From Blastocystis hominis (Eukaryota > Sar > Bigyra > Opalinata > Blastocystidae), in the NCBI RefSeq assembly GCF_000151665.1, contig NW_013171815.1, positions 633,153 through 697,152 on the forward strand: a DNA stretch of 64,000 nucleotides. The letters run 5' to 3'. A model generated the notes under the pieces. That model was given only the letters and a program-made list of their open reading frames with translations, had not been told where the DNA came from and searched no databases. Made by a program: the position numbers and the translations under genes. Positions 34,506-44,099 of the stretch are shown in pieces. Numbering within the stretch: position 1 is the first letter of the stretch; each line of letters begins with the position of its first letter.

Positions 34506-34933
34506 CTCTTTTCATCTTTTTAAGAAAGCGGTTTCAATTTTCTGGAAAAGAACAAGAGTCTTTGGTTGGGTACAATATGAAGAACACAATCGAAAATGTA
34601 CAAAGGAGTGTTGACAACACCATTGGGAATATAAGAACTGATGTAACAGAATTGTGATTTTAACCCATTCTCTACCAGTGGTACACGATTCAAGTTTAGG
34701 TATACACATAATTCCCTTATTCCTATCACTAGCTTCCAAACTCCCCTAGTTCGCTCCTACATAAACCACCTCTTTCAATACAAAGTGAATCGCTCATTTC
34801 AATTGAATCTGGTAAATATTCCCATCCAGCTCATCGACATGCATAATGTTTTGGTCCCTTAAAGCTGTATGTCGTCCCTTCACTCATCTTCCCTGTTTCT
34901 CCATTATTCTCCCATTCTAGGTTTTCCCAAAGA
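34506..34933. other. Intergenic region upstream of PCCB
   Basis: Divergent spacer between the threonine synthase relic and PCCB. Short open minus-strand pieces (for example NLEWENNGETGKMSEG and NIMHVDELDGNIYQIQ) could be tiny exons, but no start, phase-consistent join or family was found. Confidence 0.35.
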
Positions 34934-36563
34934 ATGCTCGCATCTGTTCCTTCTATGATTTCGAAGCGTGCTGTGACTCTTGCTGTACGATTTTGAATCT
35001 GTGAGTGTGATGGTGTAGCGCAGTTTCGCCGGAGCTGTTGATTTAACGAAGCCTTTCACTGAAAGACTTGCTGAAGCTCGCCACAGCGCCCTTATTGGTG
35101 GAGGCGAGAAGCGCATTGATTCTCAGCACAAGCGTGGCAAGCTGACCGCTCGTGAGCGTATCGAGCTGCTGGTGGATAAGGGTTCGTTCCGCGAGTACGA
35201 CCAGCTGAAGGCGCACCGCTGCGTGCATTTCGGTATGGAGAAGCAGAACTACCCTGGCGATGGTGTTGTGACGGGTCACGGAACGATCAACGGTCGTCTG
35301 GTGTTCCTGTTCGCTCAGGACTTCACTGTGCTGGGAGGTTCTCTGTCTGGCACGAACGCTGAGAAGATCTGCAAGGTGATGGACAAGGCCATGGACGTGG
35401 GTGCTCCGGTGATCGGTCTGAACGACTCCGGCGGTGCTCGTATCCAGGAGGGCTGCGACTCTCTTGCTGGCTACTCGGAGATCTTCAAGCGGAACACTCT
35501 GTCGTCGGGTGTGATTCCGCAGATCTCTCTGATCATGGGTCCGTGCGCTGGAGGCGCTGTGTACTCTCCTGCGATCACGGATTTCATCTTCATGGTGCGC
35601 GACACGTCGTACATGTTCATCACGGGTCCGGACGTGGTGAAGACGGTGACGCAGGAGGAAGTGACGCAGGAGGAGCTGGGCGGCGCTGCGATCCATACGA
35701 AGAAGTCTGGCGTGGCGCAGGGCGCGTTCGACAACGACGTGGAGATGCTTCGCGCGATGCGCACGTTCTACGACTACCTGCCTCTGAACAACCGCGACGG
35801 CGTTCCGAGCCGCGTGTGCACGGACCCGCGGAGCCGCGCGGAGCCGGCGCTGGCGAACATCGTGCCGCAGGACGCGAACATGCCGTACGACATGAAGAAG
35901 CTGGTGAAGCTGGTGGTGGACGAGCAGGAGTTCTTCGAGACGTCGCCCGACTTCGCGAAGAACATCGTGGTGGGCTTCGCCCGCATGGAGGGCCGCACGG
36001 TGGGCGTGGTGGCGAACCAGCCGCTGGAGCTGGCGGGCTGCCTGGACATCAACGCCTCGGTGAAGGGCGCGCGGTTCGTGCGCTTCTGCGACGCGTTCAA
36101 CATCCCGCTGGTGACGTTCGTGGACGTGCCCGGCTTCCTGCCCGGCGTGAACCAGGAGCACCGAGGAATCATCCGCGAGGGAGCCAAGCTGATCTACGCC
36201 TACGCGGAGGCGACCGTGCCCAAGGTCACCGTCATCACCCGCAAGAGCTACGGAGGCGCGTACTGCGTGATGTCCTCGAAGCATCTGCGCGGAGACAGCA
36301 ACTACTCGTGGCCCAACGGAGAGATCGCCGTCATGGGAGCCGAGGGAGCCGTCAAGATCATCTTCCGAGGAAAGGATCTCCAGAAGAACAAGGCCGAGTA
36401 CGCCTACAACTTCGCCAACCCGCTCATGGCCGCCCAGAGAGGATTCATCGACGACATCATCGAGCCCACCGAGACCCGAAGAAGACTCTGCGAGGACCTC
36501 GAGATCCTCCAGACCAAGAAGATGACCAATCCTTGGAGAAAGCACGGAAACATCCCGCTGTAA
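34934..36563 (+). CDS. PCCB: Propionyl-CoA carboxylase beta chain, organelle-targeted
   Basis: The carboxyltransferase subunit moves CO2 from biotin to propionyl-CoA to give methylmalonyl-CoA, a step in succinate-propionate metabolism of mitochondria-related organelles. [20 protein letters not shown] is an organelle leader, cut by a 34-nt intron at 34985-35018. The mature protein matches PCCB along its whole length: [95 protein letters not shown] and [18 protein letters not shown]. Base composition changes along the gene. The middle (35.6-36.1 kb) is very GC-rich and uses GGC/GCG/CGC, the 3' third uses GGA. This is the strongest codon bias in the window, which fits high expression. Confidence 0.96.
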
Positions 36564-36819
36564 AGAGCGAGAGGTCCTGAGCAGGAAAAGAAAAAGAGAA
36601 AATGAATGGTTGGTGTATTGGAAAAGAAAGAAAGAATGAAAGTTCGATGAACTGGATTAGGATATACGAAAACGTAATTTTTGAAATGGATTGTTTGTTG
36701 CATGGCGTTGATTCTCTGAGGAGGAATATAATGATAGGGAATGTCTCTCACAAACACGGTAGAAGGAAACTACAAACTCTTTCGTTGTGCCATTGAACGT
36801 GTGGCGAATGCTCTGTCCC

Positions 36820-38290
36820 TTACCTCCTTTCCTCCTTGCCTACCTTTCCCAAATAGGGTCTGCGCGAGCAGGTGTGAACGATATCTTCTTTTCCTCCCCA
36901 CTTCCACAGCGTTTCGCTCCCAGCTCCAACGCTTCGACTCAGAACCAGCACTCGCGAGTCGTTCTGCATCACCTTCTCCACCTTCCAATCATTCCCCTCA
37001 TCGATTTCTACAAGCAACCAAAGCAAGCGAGCCAGGAATCGGTGATTTCCAGTGGAAACGATGTAAGCTCGAAGCTTGTTCACCGGAATGGAGCTGTTCT
37101 CGTTGACTTTCTGCTCGATCAGGACGTTGGCGACTTCGATCTTCATGTCGTTGAACTGCAAATGAGATGGAAAAAGAGAGAAAGACTTCGCTGTAGCAAG
37201 TGAAGCAGAGCTGGATGAAGAGCACAATCGCTACACTCTGGAAGAAGTAAACTCCGTAGTAAGCGATGGTGTCGTGATGCTCTCGGAGGAACTTCTCCAC
37301 TTTGCAGTTTGTAGATAAAATAGGATCGTCTGTGGTCACATAGTAGTTTTTCTCAATGCTCGTGAAATCATTAGCACATCTTCCTTCCAGCAGCTGGATC
37401 GCATCTACATCCACCACGGAGTCGTTTTCATTAATGAATGTAAAACAACGAAAAGACTTGAGGGTTTCTAAGAAAATGAGCTTATCACTGGCAGAACCCG
37501 AGGAAATCGATTTACTAAATCAAGAAAACACAGAAAAGCATACAGAAAACGCTCTTTGAGCTCTTTTCCAGAAACAAAGGGATATGGAACTTGCTTGGTT
37601 GAGTTTTGGGAACACAAGAATGCACCCATTTGTTTTCTATATAAGCAAATCCAAAAGCAATGGTACCGTAGAATTCTGCTCAACTCGGCGAAAATCTCTT
37701 CTTTTCTCTCTTCCTGTGACTAGAGTATAAGAGAACACGAATATAATAAACGAAAGATTTGATGCACTTTACACCGTTCGAAACATATCCATCGGGACAT
37801 ACACACATTAGTCCGCTGCAGTTTGCTCCCTGTGGACACGCTCTACAGTCTACTTTCCTAGTCGAATGCAGAGTTTACTTGTTTGAATATGCTCATCACA
37901 ATATGGAAGAGGTGCCGATGCAATTTTATATATCACCACCAGAACAATCAGTCCCAGTATGACATTCCTAAAATGAAACCTTCAGATATACTCGTACGCA
38001 ATTATGATCGTTTTCTTCGTCATTTCAGAAGAAAATAACCGATATTTGAACTTTTTCTGCAATTCGTATGAGCACTTTTCTGATGTGTTTACCTTATTTT
38101 TGCTATTCTGAAATGATGTACAAAGCAATTCAAACCTTTCCCTCCCAAACGGAATGAGTCGTTTTCACCAATTTGTGTATTTCTAACAAACAGCCAATTC
38201 GCATACCGAGTATAGTAAAAACTAAATATGAACATCCCGTTCGATGTTCTCATCCTTCTGCTTTTTGGCTGATTCTGTAGCTGCATTCAT
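36820..38290 (-). CDS. Man1/Src1-type inner nuclear membrane protein (MSC domain)
   Basis: Splicing several GT-AG introns of 28-37 nt gives two membrane helices around a cysteine-rich lumenal part. The first helix is TIIIANVILGLIVLVVIYKI. Then LPYCDEHIQTNCRACPQGAN and CVCPDGYVSNGVKC match the YCD...C.PCP..A.C...C..GY cluster of LEM2/Man1/Src1/Heh proteins, followed by IFAELSRILRKQMGAFLC. The second helix is IAYYGVYFFQSVAIVLFIQL. The nucleoplasmic part holds VNENSSIPVNKLRAYIVSTG and NDSRVLVLSRSVGAGSETLW-KWGG, equal to the winged-helix end of the MSC domain. Such proteins anchor chromatin and recruit ESCRT at the nuclear envelope. No LEM or HeH domain was found, so the protein may start at 38290 or, lacking it, at 38023. 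Confidence 0.75.
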
Positions 38291-38332
38291 TAATGACTCC
38301 CATTTCCTACATCTCACGCCGTTTTCTCATCT

Positions 38333-40530
38333 TCACCCTCCATTCTCGGCAACTCCGCCATTCCCCGCAGGCCCTGGCGACATTCCTCTCTTCAGCGACA
38401 GCAGCGCCTGCAAGCTTTCCTCGGGGATCGGCGTCGACGGCGTCGCCGCTCCGCTCGCCGCGGATTGCCCAGTCAGCTCGGCATTTTCCACGTTCCCCGC
38501 GCCCTGCAGATTCTGCACGGCCTGCACGGCCGGAACCGCGGGGACCGCTTGAACCGCTTGAACCGCGGGGATGGCTGCGTCCTGGGGACTGATGCAGACG
38601 CGCTTGGCGTCGGCGTCGGCGATGGAGGGGTCAAAGCCGACGTTGAGGACGGGGAAGCCGGAGACGTCGTAGAACTTCTGTCCCTGCGGGACGGGGACGT
38701 AGCCGGAGATGGGCCCCATGGAGAGAACGTTGACGGGGTATTGGTAGAGGCCTTGGAGAGGAAGGCCTTGGACGTTGACCGGGTATTGAAGGTAGCGCTT
38801 GACGGAGTCGGAGGCGGGACGCGGCGCGGGGGAAGGAGGGCGGAAGGGAGGGGAGTAGGGGTATTTGGGGGCGGAGGGAGTGGAGAGGAGAGGAGATTTG
38901 GGGAGCGGGGAGGCGAGCTTGGGCTCGGCGACGCGAGGGACGGGGAAGTCGACGGAGGCGGAGACGGAGGGCGATTTGAAGTTGAAGAACTCCTTCTCGA
39001 AGTCGATGAGATATTTGTTGTATCTGGATCTCACAAGCGAAGCAGCAGAACGCACATCTTTTTGAGACGGTACGACGCGGACGTCTCGGTCGGCGAGTAG
39101 TTGTCCATGCCTCGGTAGATCCGCGACCACGTTCCCTCCTTCTTGATCACGTTATCGCAGCCTCCGTGCGCCGTCACCTCGCGGAACAGCCGGTACAAAT
39201 CGACTTCGCGCTTGCCCAGCATCGGCTGCTTGAAGGTCCCCATGTTCCGCTGCTTGATGTACAGCTTCAATCGGCACATGAAGTCGCTCTGCTCGCGCGC
39301 GTACTGCGGCGTGCGGCCCGCCAGCGAGATCGTGTAGTTCGGCTCGTGGTTCTCGGGGATGGAGCAGCGATTGTACTGCGGGTCCCAGATGTTCATCGAG
39401 CATTCGAACGTCGGCAGCATCGATTCGTCCAGCGTTCTACGTCCCAGAAGACGGCTAAACCCACATCGGAACCGCGCGGCGCTTCTTGCATTTCACGCAC
39501 TGGATGTAGTGCGTGGAGATCGGAGCTTCGCGGCGACGCGCCACGGTGGACAGTCCTTGGGATCCCATCACACTGAGCGGGATCGACGAGGTGCTGGCGA
39601 GCTCGGTGGGCTCCGGTTCCTCCTTCACGTCTGCGGTTCAGTCCATTCCGAGTCGCGCACGGTTGGCGAGCGGACGCTGCGGAGGCGTGTGCGTGTAGGA
39701 GAGCGGAGACAACGCAGACTTGAGAGTCGGACCGGGTTCCATGGCGAGATAGTCGCTCTCGGGCAGCTCTGAGCGAGGCGATCGCGAGTAGGGGCGAAAG
39801 CCGTCGGGTACGGGAGAGAGCGAAGCCGGCTTGGGGGAGTAAAGCTGCGTGGGCTGTGAGTGAGGAGGAGGAAGAGAAGGAGGAACGGGAGGCGAGGTGG
39901 TGGAGAGATGGGAGGCAGGATGGTAAGGAGCGGAGGGCTTGATTAGATTGGTGGGAGGAAGGGCATGAGATGAAGCAGCAGCAGCGGCGGTAGCAGCAGT
40001 AGCAGCAGTAGCAGTAGAAGAAGAAGCAGCGGTAGCGGTAGAAGTAGAAGCAGCAGCAGCAGAAGAAGAAGTTGAATTAAAGGTGGGGGAGGCGAAACAA
40101 AAGAGACTGAGGAGGTCGGGAGCGGGACAACCGTTCATGTTCATGAGAAACACGCCCCAGGCGTTGCGATAGCGCTACATGGGATGGAGAGAAAGGAGAG
40201 TACCTCGCAAAATGGGATGGAACAATGAAGCTTGGTGCACTGCAGACTGTGGATAAGGATTAAAGGACGGACCATTATGCAGAGTTTGCACTTGACATTT
40301 GTACAAATGGAGACATGGTAGATATCCTTCTTCAACTCCTTACACCAGGAAAAGTGACACACGTTGTTGGCCATTACACATTCCGAAATATGGCATAGTT
40401 CAAATAGGAATTCTTTCAAAAACGGCCGAGTTTTATACACTAAAGAGAACAAAAGAGGCACTTCCACTTCAGACGTTCCTTCATCACTCATGGTGGATAT
40501 TTTACTGGTAGTTGATAACATGTCATGCAC
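38333..40530 (-). CDS. TAZ + CW zinc finger + ARID chromatin protein
   Basis: Exons joined by 28-32-nt introns carry three domains. First comes a TAZ-type zinc finger (CHFSWCKELKKDIYHVSICT, then CKLC...H...C...HC...FC, about residues 35-100). Then comes a long Ala/Ser/Thr/Pro-rich linker. Third is a CW finger (HYIQCVKCKKRRAVP, then FECSMNIWDPQYNRCSIPEN) followed closely by an ARID DNA-binding domain (FMCRLKLYIKQRNMGTFKQP, DLYRLFREVTAHGGCDNV, GTWSRIYRGM, YNKYLIDFEKEFF). CW fingers read methylated H3K4 and TAZ fingers bind transcription activators. The C-terminal 200 residues are Pro/Val/Ala-rich with YQYPVNVLSMGP motifs. A chromatin or transcription role is inferred. I do not know this domain combination from other organisms. 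The N-terminal exon may join the acidic protein upstream. Confidence 0.78.
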
Positions 40531-40536
40531 TAAAAA

Positions 40537-41146
40537 TCAAGAGACAAAACCAAACAAACAGTTTACACCAATCTCTCCTCGAGACAGCTCCTCATTTGAA
40601 ATTCCCTTAGAATCCTCAGAATCCTTTTCGTCTGGGAGGTGAATTTCGGGTATACTACAACGAGGATCATGGCGATCACCGTTTTCAGAAGAAGCTCCAT
40701 TCAGCTCTTCCTTCTCTGTGCTGCCATTGCTGTCACTCTCATCAGGTGCTGAAGAAAGTTGGACGTTCATTGATTTCGCTTTTTCACGTAAAATTTGTTT
40801 ATTTCCTTGTATGCCTTGTGTTTCCCCCGTTGAGAGATTTGCAGACATTACTGTCTCCTTGTGTCTTTCCCTAAAGTGTGTAAGTGACAGGTTACGGTGA
40901 TGCGCAACAATTTCAAAAAAGATAATTCACAAAAACACTCAGTAACAAAACTTACACACAAAATCGAGGAAGAAAACAATACCACTCATTATCAATCTCA
41001 TAATGAAACTCCCATCCAAATGTCAATTTTACAAACCTTTGTTCATTTCCACCATTATTTTTTATTGATTCGATATTTTCATCTAAAACTGAAACTGGTT
41101 GTTTTTGCATTATAGAATCTATTACATACTTAAGATCGATCAACAA
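40537..41146 (-). CDS. Acidic protein or N-terminal exons of the TAZ-CW-ARID gene
   Basis: MLIDLKYVIDSIMQKQPVSV leads to LTFGWEFHYEIDNEWYCFLP. A splice of about 85 nt near 40.90 kb then joins CV to ERHKETVMSANLS, and an acidic Ser/Glu/Asp-rich stretch follows (KEELNGASSENGDRHD, DEKDSEDSKGISNEEL). A 39-nt intron in phase could carry this into VHDMLSTTSKISTMSD of the TAZ gene. The same 39-nt segment contains TGTTTGTT, so it may instead be the 3' end of a separate small gene. No family was recognised. Confidence 0.5.
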
Positions 41147-41162
41147 ATCGAGAAAAAAAGAT

Positions 41163-41234
41163 GGATAATAGGGGCATCGATCCCCTTACCTATCGCATGC
41201 GAAGCGATCGCTCTACCATTTGAGCTAATTACCC
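41163..41234 (-). tRNA. tRNA-Ala (anticodon CGC), copy 1
   Basis: 72 nt fold as a complete cloverleaf. The acceptor GGGTAAT pairs with ATTATCC, including the G3-U70 wobble that identifies alanine tRNAs. The D arm is GCTC/GAGC with GG in the loop. The anticodon stem ATCGC/GCGAT holds loop TTCGCAT, and the T stem is AGGGG/CCCCT. No intron and no encoded CCA. A run of seven T follows on the minus strand as a Pol III terminator. Confidence 0.97.
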
Positions 41235-41463
41235 ACATTGAACCATCTGAGTATAAGGTATTTAAGTAAAATATTGAATGAAATACGTTTAGTTTTGTGA
41301 AAAAGTGAATGAAATGGGTATGTATAGTATTTGTTGTGAAAAATAGTTTGTCATGTATTCATCAGAGATTGTAATTTAATTGATGAAAAATGTCAAAATA
41401 AGATAAACCATAAATAACTACAGTTCAATAAACTAGGTCAAATTGAAATAGAGAAAAAAGAGT

Positions 41464-41535
41464 GGATAATAGGGGCATCGATCCCCTTACCTATCGCATG
41501 CGAAGCGATCGCTCTACCATTTGAGCTAATTACCC
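41464..41535 (-). tRNA. tRNA-Ala (anticodon CGC), copy 2
   Basis: Identical over 72 nt to the copy at 41163. It is followed on the minus strand by ACTCTTTTTTC, a Pol III terminator. About 35 bp of 3' flank is shared with copy 3, showing that the duplicated unit includes flank. Confidence 0.97.
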
Positions 41536-41731
41536 TTGATGATTATTCTTACAAATCGATATAATAAGAAACTACTTATAACTGTTTGATTTAAGAATGC
41601 CTTATTATAAACTACTAAGCTTGTATTAGTATTCATTCTTGTTAACTCTACTATAATGCATTATCCCTAAATAGAATACCAAGGATTTCCCAATAAATAA
41701 AACTAGGTCAAATCGAAAAAGAAAAAAGAGT

Positions 41732-41803
41732 GGATAATAGGGGCATCGATCCCCTTACCTATCGCATGCGAAGCGATCGCTCTACCATTTGAGCTAATTA
41801 CCC
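41732..41803 (-). tRNA. tRNA-Ala (anticodon CGC), copy 3
   Basis: Identical over 72 nt to copies 1 and 2, with a T6 terminator. The flank aaactaggtcaaat is shared with copy 2, so these two are the most recent duplicates. Confidence 0.97.
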
Positions 41804-42013
41804 TTATTGATTCTTTCTAAAATTATCCTTACAAACCTACTCTGATTTGGAATCAATCACTTCTCTATTCCAATCTTGTTAATTATTGTCTAATTGTCTA
41901 TTATTTTTGCATCAATTTTTATTTCATCCTCATTTTTATATAATACAATCTATCAAACAATGCGAATAATATTAATGGAAAACAGTAATAAGTAGTAATA
42001 ATAATAATAAAAT

Positions 42014-42085
42014 GGATAATGGGGGCATCGATCCCCCTACCTATCGCATGCAAAGCGATCGCTCTACCATTTGAGCTAATTACCC
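42014..42085 (-). tRNA. tRNA-Ala (anticodon TGC)
   Basis: The same cloverleaf as the three CGC genes but with anticodon loop TTTGCAT (anticodon TGC, reading GCA) and a T stem GGGGG/CCCCC, a compensated base-pair change. G3-U70 is kept. The terminator is a minimal TTTT. Confidence 0.97.
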
Positions 42086-42438
42086 TTAATCTGTTCTTTC
42101 CATTTGTACACTACAACATTACTCATATCATGAATCAACTCATTCTCTATCTGTATTCTATCAAATCCACACCTCGAATACTTTCTTCAGGTACAAGCAA
42201 TTTATTATACTCACACATTATCAATTTGGATACATAGAGTTATCCACTTCTTATCAAACAATATCTTATTATCAACGTCAATAGGGTATAAGCTGTGGAA
42301 ATATTGATTTTCTTGCCTATCATCTAAGAAATAATAACCCCACCAAATCAAATAAATCTACACATAATCGCGAAGTCTTTAATTTTACCACCCTAGCAGT
42401 AATATTGCTTTTCCTCCTTCTGAACTCTCTATTTCGTC
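42086..42438. other. AT-rich spacer downstream of the tRNA-Ala array
   Basis: About 350 bp with no convincing frame, tRNA or repeat. It may contain upstream Pol III elements of the last tRNA gene and the promoter of the plus-strand gene that starts at 42439. Confidence 0.4.
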
Positions 42439-43310
42439 ATGATTTGTACAAAATGTTTTTTAGAAGGAAAATTGCAATGTAAAGAGGCAGTTTCACCTCA
42501 ATCTACAAAGCCTGTCGTTCTTGGGTGTCAAAACATTGAGTTTCTACTTGAACTGTAGTTCCTAACTTTTTAGAATTGGGTCCTCGATTTTGTTTTGTCA
42601 CATGGTGAACTTTCTGAAAAGAAACGGCTCCGCCCACATTTGCTATATATTACCAACGTAAACATCTATTTGTCACTCCAGAACAGCTCTGCCCATTCAC
42701 TTCACAAAATCATGTTTTTGAACTCTCAAAATGATTGCGATGCTGAATTGAAGCGAATTCATGTCAAGTAGAGATTCAAGAACCTTTTCACTTCAAGATA
42801 TCTTGACACATTAAAGGACTTAAAACAGTTTCTGCTCTGCATTTCGATGATTTATGAAATCGACTGTATCGTAATCGACAGTGTATCATTCTTTACAAAG
42901 TTTGCAACACTCATCTATTTTTGAGTTTCAGAAACGACGAGATAATGTCGCTGAGTCACATTGTGGCGCTACTAGAGCAGGGAAACACTCCCTCGATCAT
43001 TTTAGACAACTCCTTGACTAGTAGCCGATTTCACGAGAAAAGCAGCTTTTACAAAACGCGATTTTCTGCTGTGTTTTCGATTCGGGGTCTCTCTTGAAAC
43101 GCACTCTTATGAATAGAAACGCTTCCTTCAAGCTATACACTCTCTTCTCTTTTCTCGAGAACCCAGCACTGTGATTCAGTATCGTTCTCCATTCATAGTA
43201 ACCGTATCAACCTTTCTTTTCTTGTTTTTTTGAATTCATTTTCTTTTATCTCATACCGGCGATCGCGGTTATTGCCATTTTGTGACCGGAGAATTCTACC
43301 TTCCAATTGA
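42439..43310 (+). CDS. RecA/Rad51-paralogue-like protein (SWSAP1-like), built of small exons
   Basis: Five introns of 29-34 nt (42540-42573, 42658-42686, 42768-42797, 42900-42931, 43087-43116) join short exons in a consistent phase. The product begins MICTKCFLEGKLQCKEA. VVLGCQNIEIGSSILFCHMV, in the place of Walker A, is followed by GSAHICYILP, and LKDLKQFLLCISMIYEIDCI leads to IVIDS, a Walker B-like strand after a helix. LSHIVALLEQGNTPSIILDN and TRFSAVFSIRETLPSSYTLS complete the pattern of a small RecA-fold protein such as SWSAP1. Walker A lacks its Lys. The name is tentative because similarity is by pattern only, and the end of the last exon is uncertain. Confidence 0.5.
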
Positions 43311-43410
43311 TTGCCTATTCTATTTAGAAATATTGTCCTAAAAGACCTCTGGTGGTGTAAGTTGCGTGTTTGCATGCGTACTAGTGCAAGGGTCTAACAT
43401 AACGTAGGGA

Positions 43411-44061
43411 ATGAAGCACAACAACGTTTTACCTAATGCTCACTTTAAGAAGGACTGGGATCGCCGTGTGAAGACCTGGTTCGATCAGGCTGGACAGAAG
43501 AGACGCCGCAGACTGCTCCGTAAGGAAAAGGCTGCCGCGATCGCTCCTCGCCCTGCTGCCGGACTGCTCCGCCCTGTTGTCCGCTGCTCTACGCAGAAGT
43601 ACAACATGAAAACCAGACTGGGCCGTGGTTTCACTCTGCAAGAGTTGAAGGTGTGTTTTGGTTTGGTTTGGTGTGTAATGGAATAGGAGGCCGGAATCAA
43701 CCCCCGTGAGGCTCTGACCATCGGTATTGCTGTGGATCATCGTCGTGTGAACCGCTGCGTGGAGTCTCTGCAGGCGAACGTGGAGCGTCTGAACGCGTAC
43801 AAGAGCAAGCTGATCCTGTTCCCTCGCGGAGTGAAGGGAGAGAAGGGAGTGGCCACTGCTGAGGAGATGGCTGCTGCCACCCAGCTGAACGGCACCATCC
43901 TGCCGATTGAGAAGGTCGCCCCGAAGGTGGAGTTCATGGAAGTGACTCCCGAGCTGAAGAAGCGGTCTGCGTTCATGGGACTGAGACAGGCTCTGTGCGA
44001 TGCCCACAACTTCGGTAAGCGTGCCAAGCGCGCTGCCAAGGCTGCTGAGAAGGAGAATTAA
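43411..44061 (+). CDS. RPL13: 60S ribosomal protein L13 (eL13)
   Basis: Component of the large ribosomal subunit. The family sequence is clear: [53 protein letters not shown], then [37 protein letters not shown] and the basic C terminus. A 36-nt intron at 43651-43686 falls between LQELK and EAGI. The length of about 200 residues is normal. Codons are strongly biased to C-ending forms, as in PCCB, which fits high expression. The ATG at 43411 starts the conserved N terminus directly. Confidence 0.97.
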
Positions 44062-44091
44062 GTTGTGTTTCGGTCTTGGACATTTATGCAG

Positions 44092-44099
44092 TGTTTGTT
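44092..44099 (+). terminator. TGTTTGTT 3'-end motif abutting next ATG
   Basis: Lies 30 bp after the L13 stop codon. The next base starts the ATG (44100-44102) that gives the best N terminus for the PROPPIN gene, so the 3' end of one gene and the start of the next have no spacer. Confidence 0.7.

Noticed and set aside
35043-36545. Long antisense frame (500 codons) opposite PCCB
   Set aside because: It mirrors the GC-biased codons of PCCB and has a His/Val/Arg-rich composition with no domain. It is a shadow of the real gene.
41163-42085. Regular 72-nt repeats that could suggest a CRISPR-like array, and an odd T-loop starting with A instead of T
   Set aside because: Each repeat folds as a complete tRNA-Ala, and the A at position 54 is, as I recall, also seen in cytosolic tRNA-Ala of other eukaryotes, so it is normal for this tRNA.
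42086-42438. Possible small nuclear RNA gene beside the tRNA array
   Set aside because: No Sm-site plus stem pattern or conserved snRNA element could be identified by eye.
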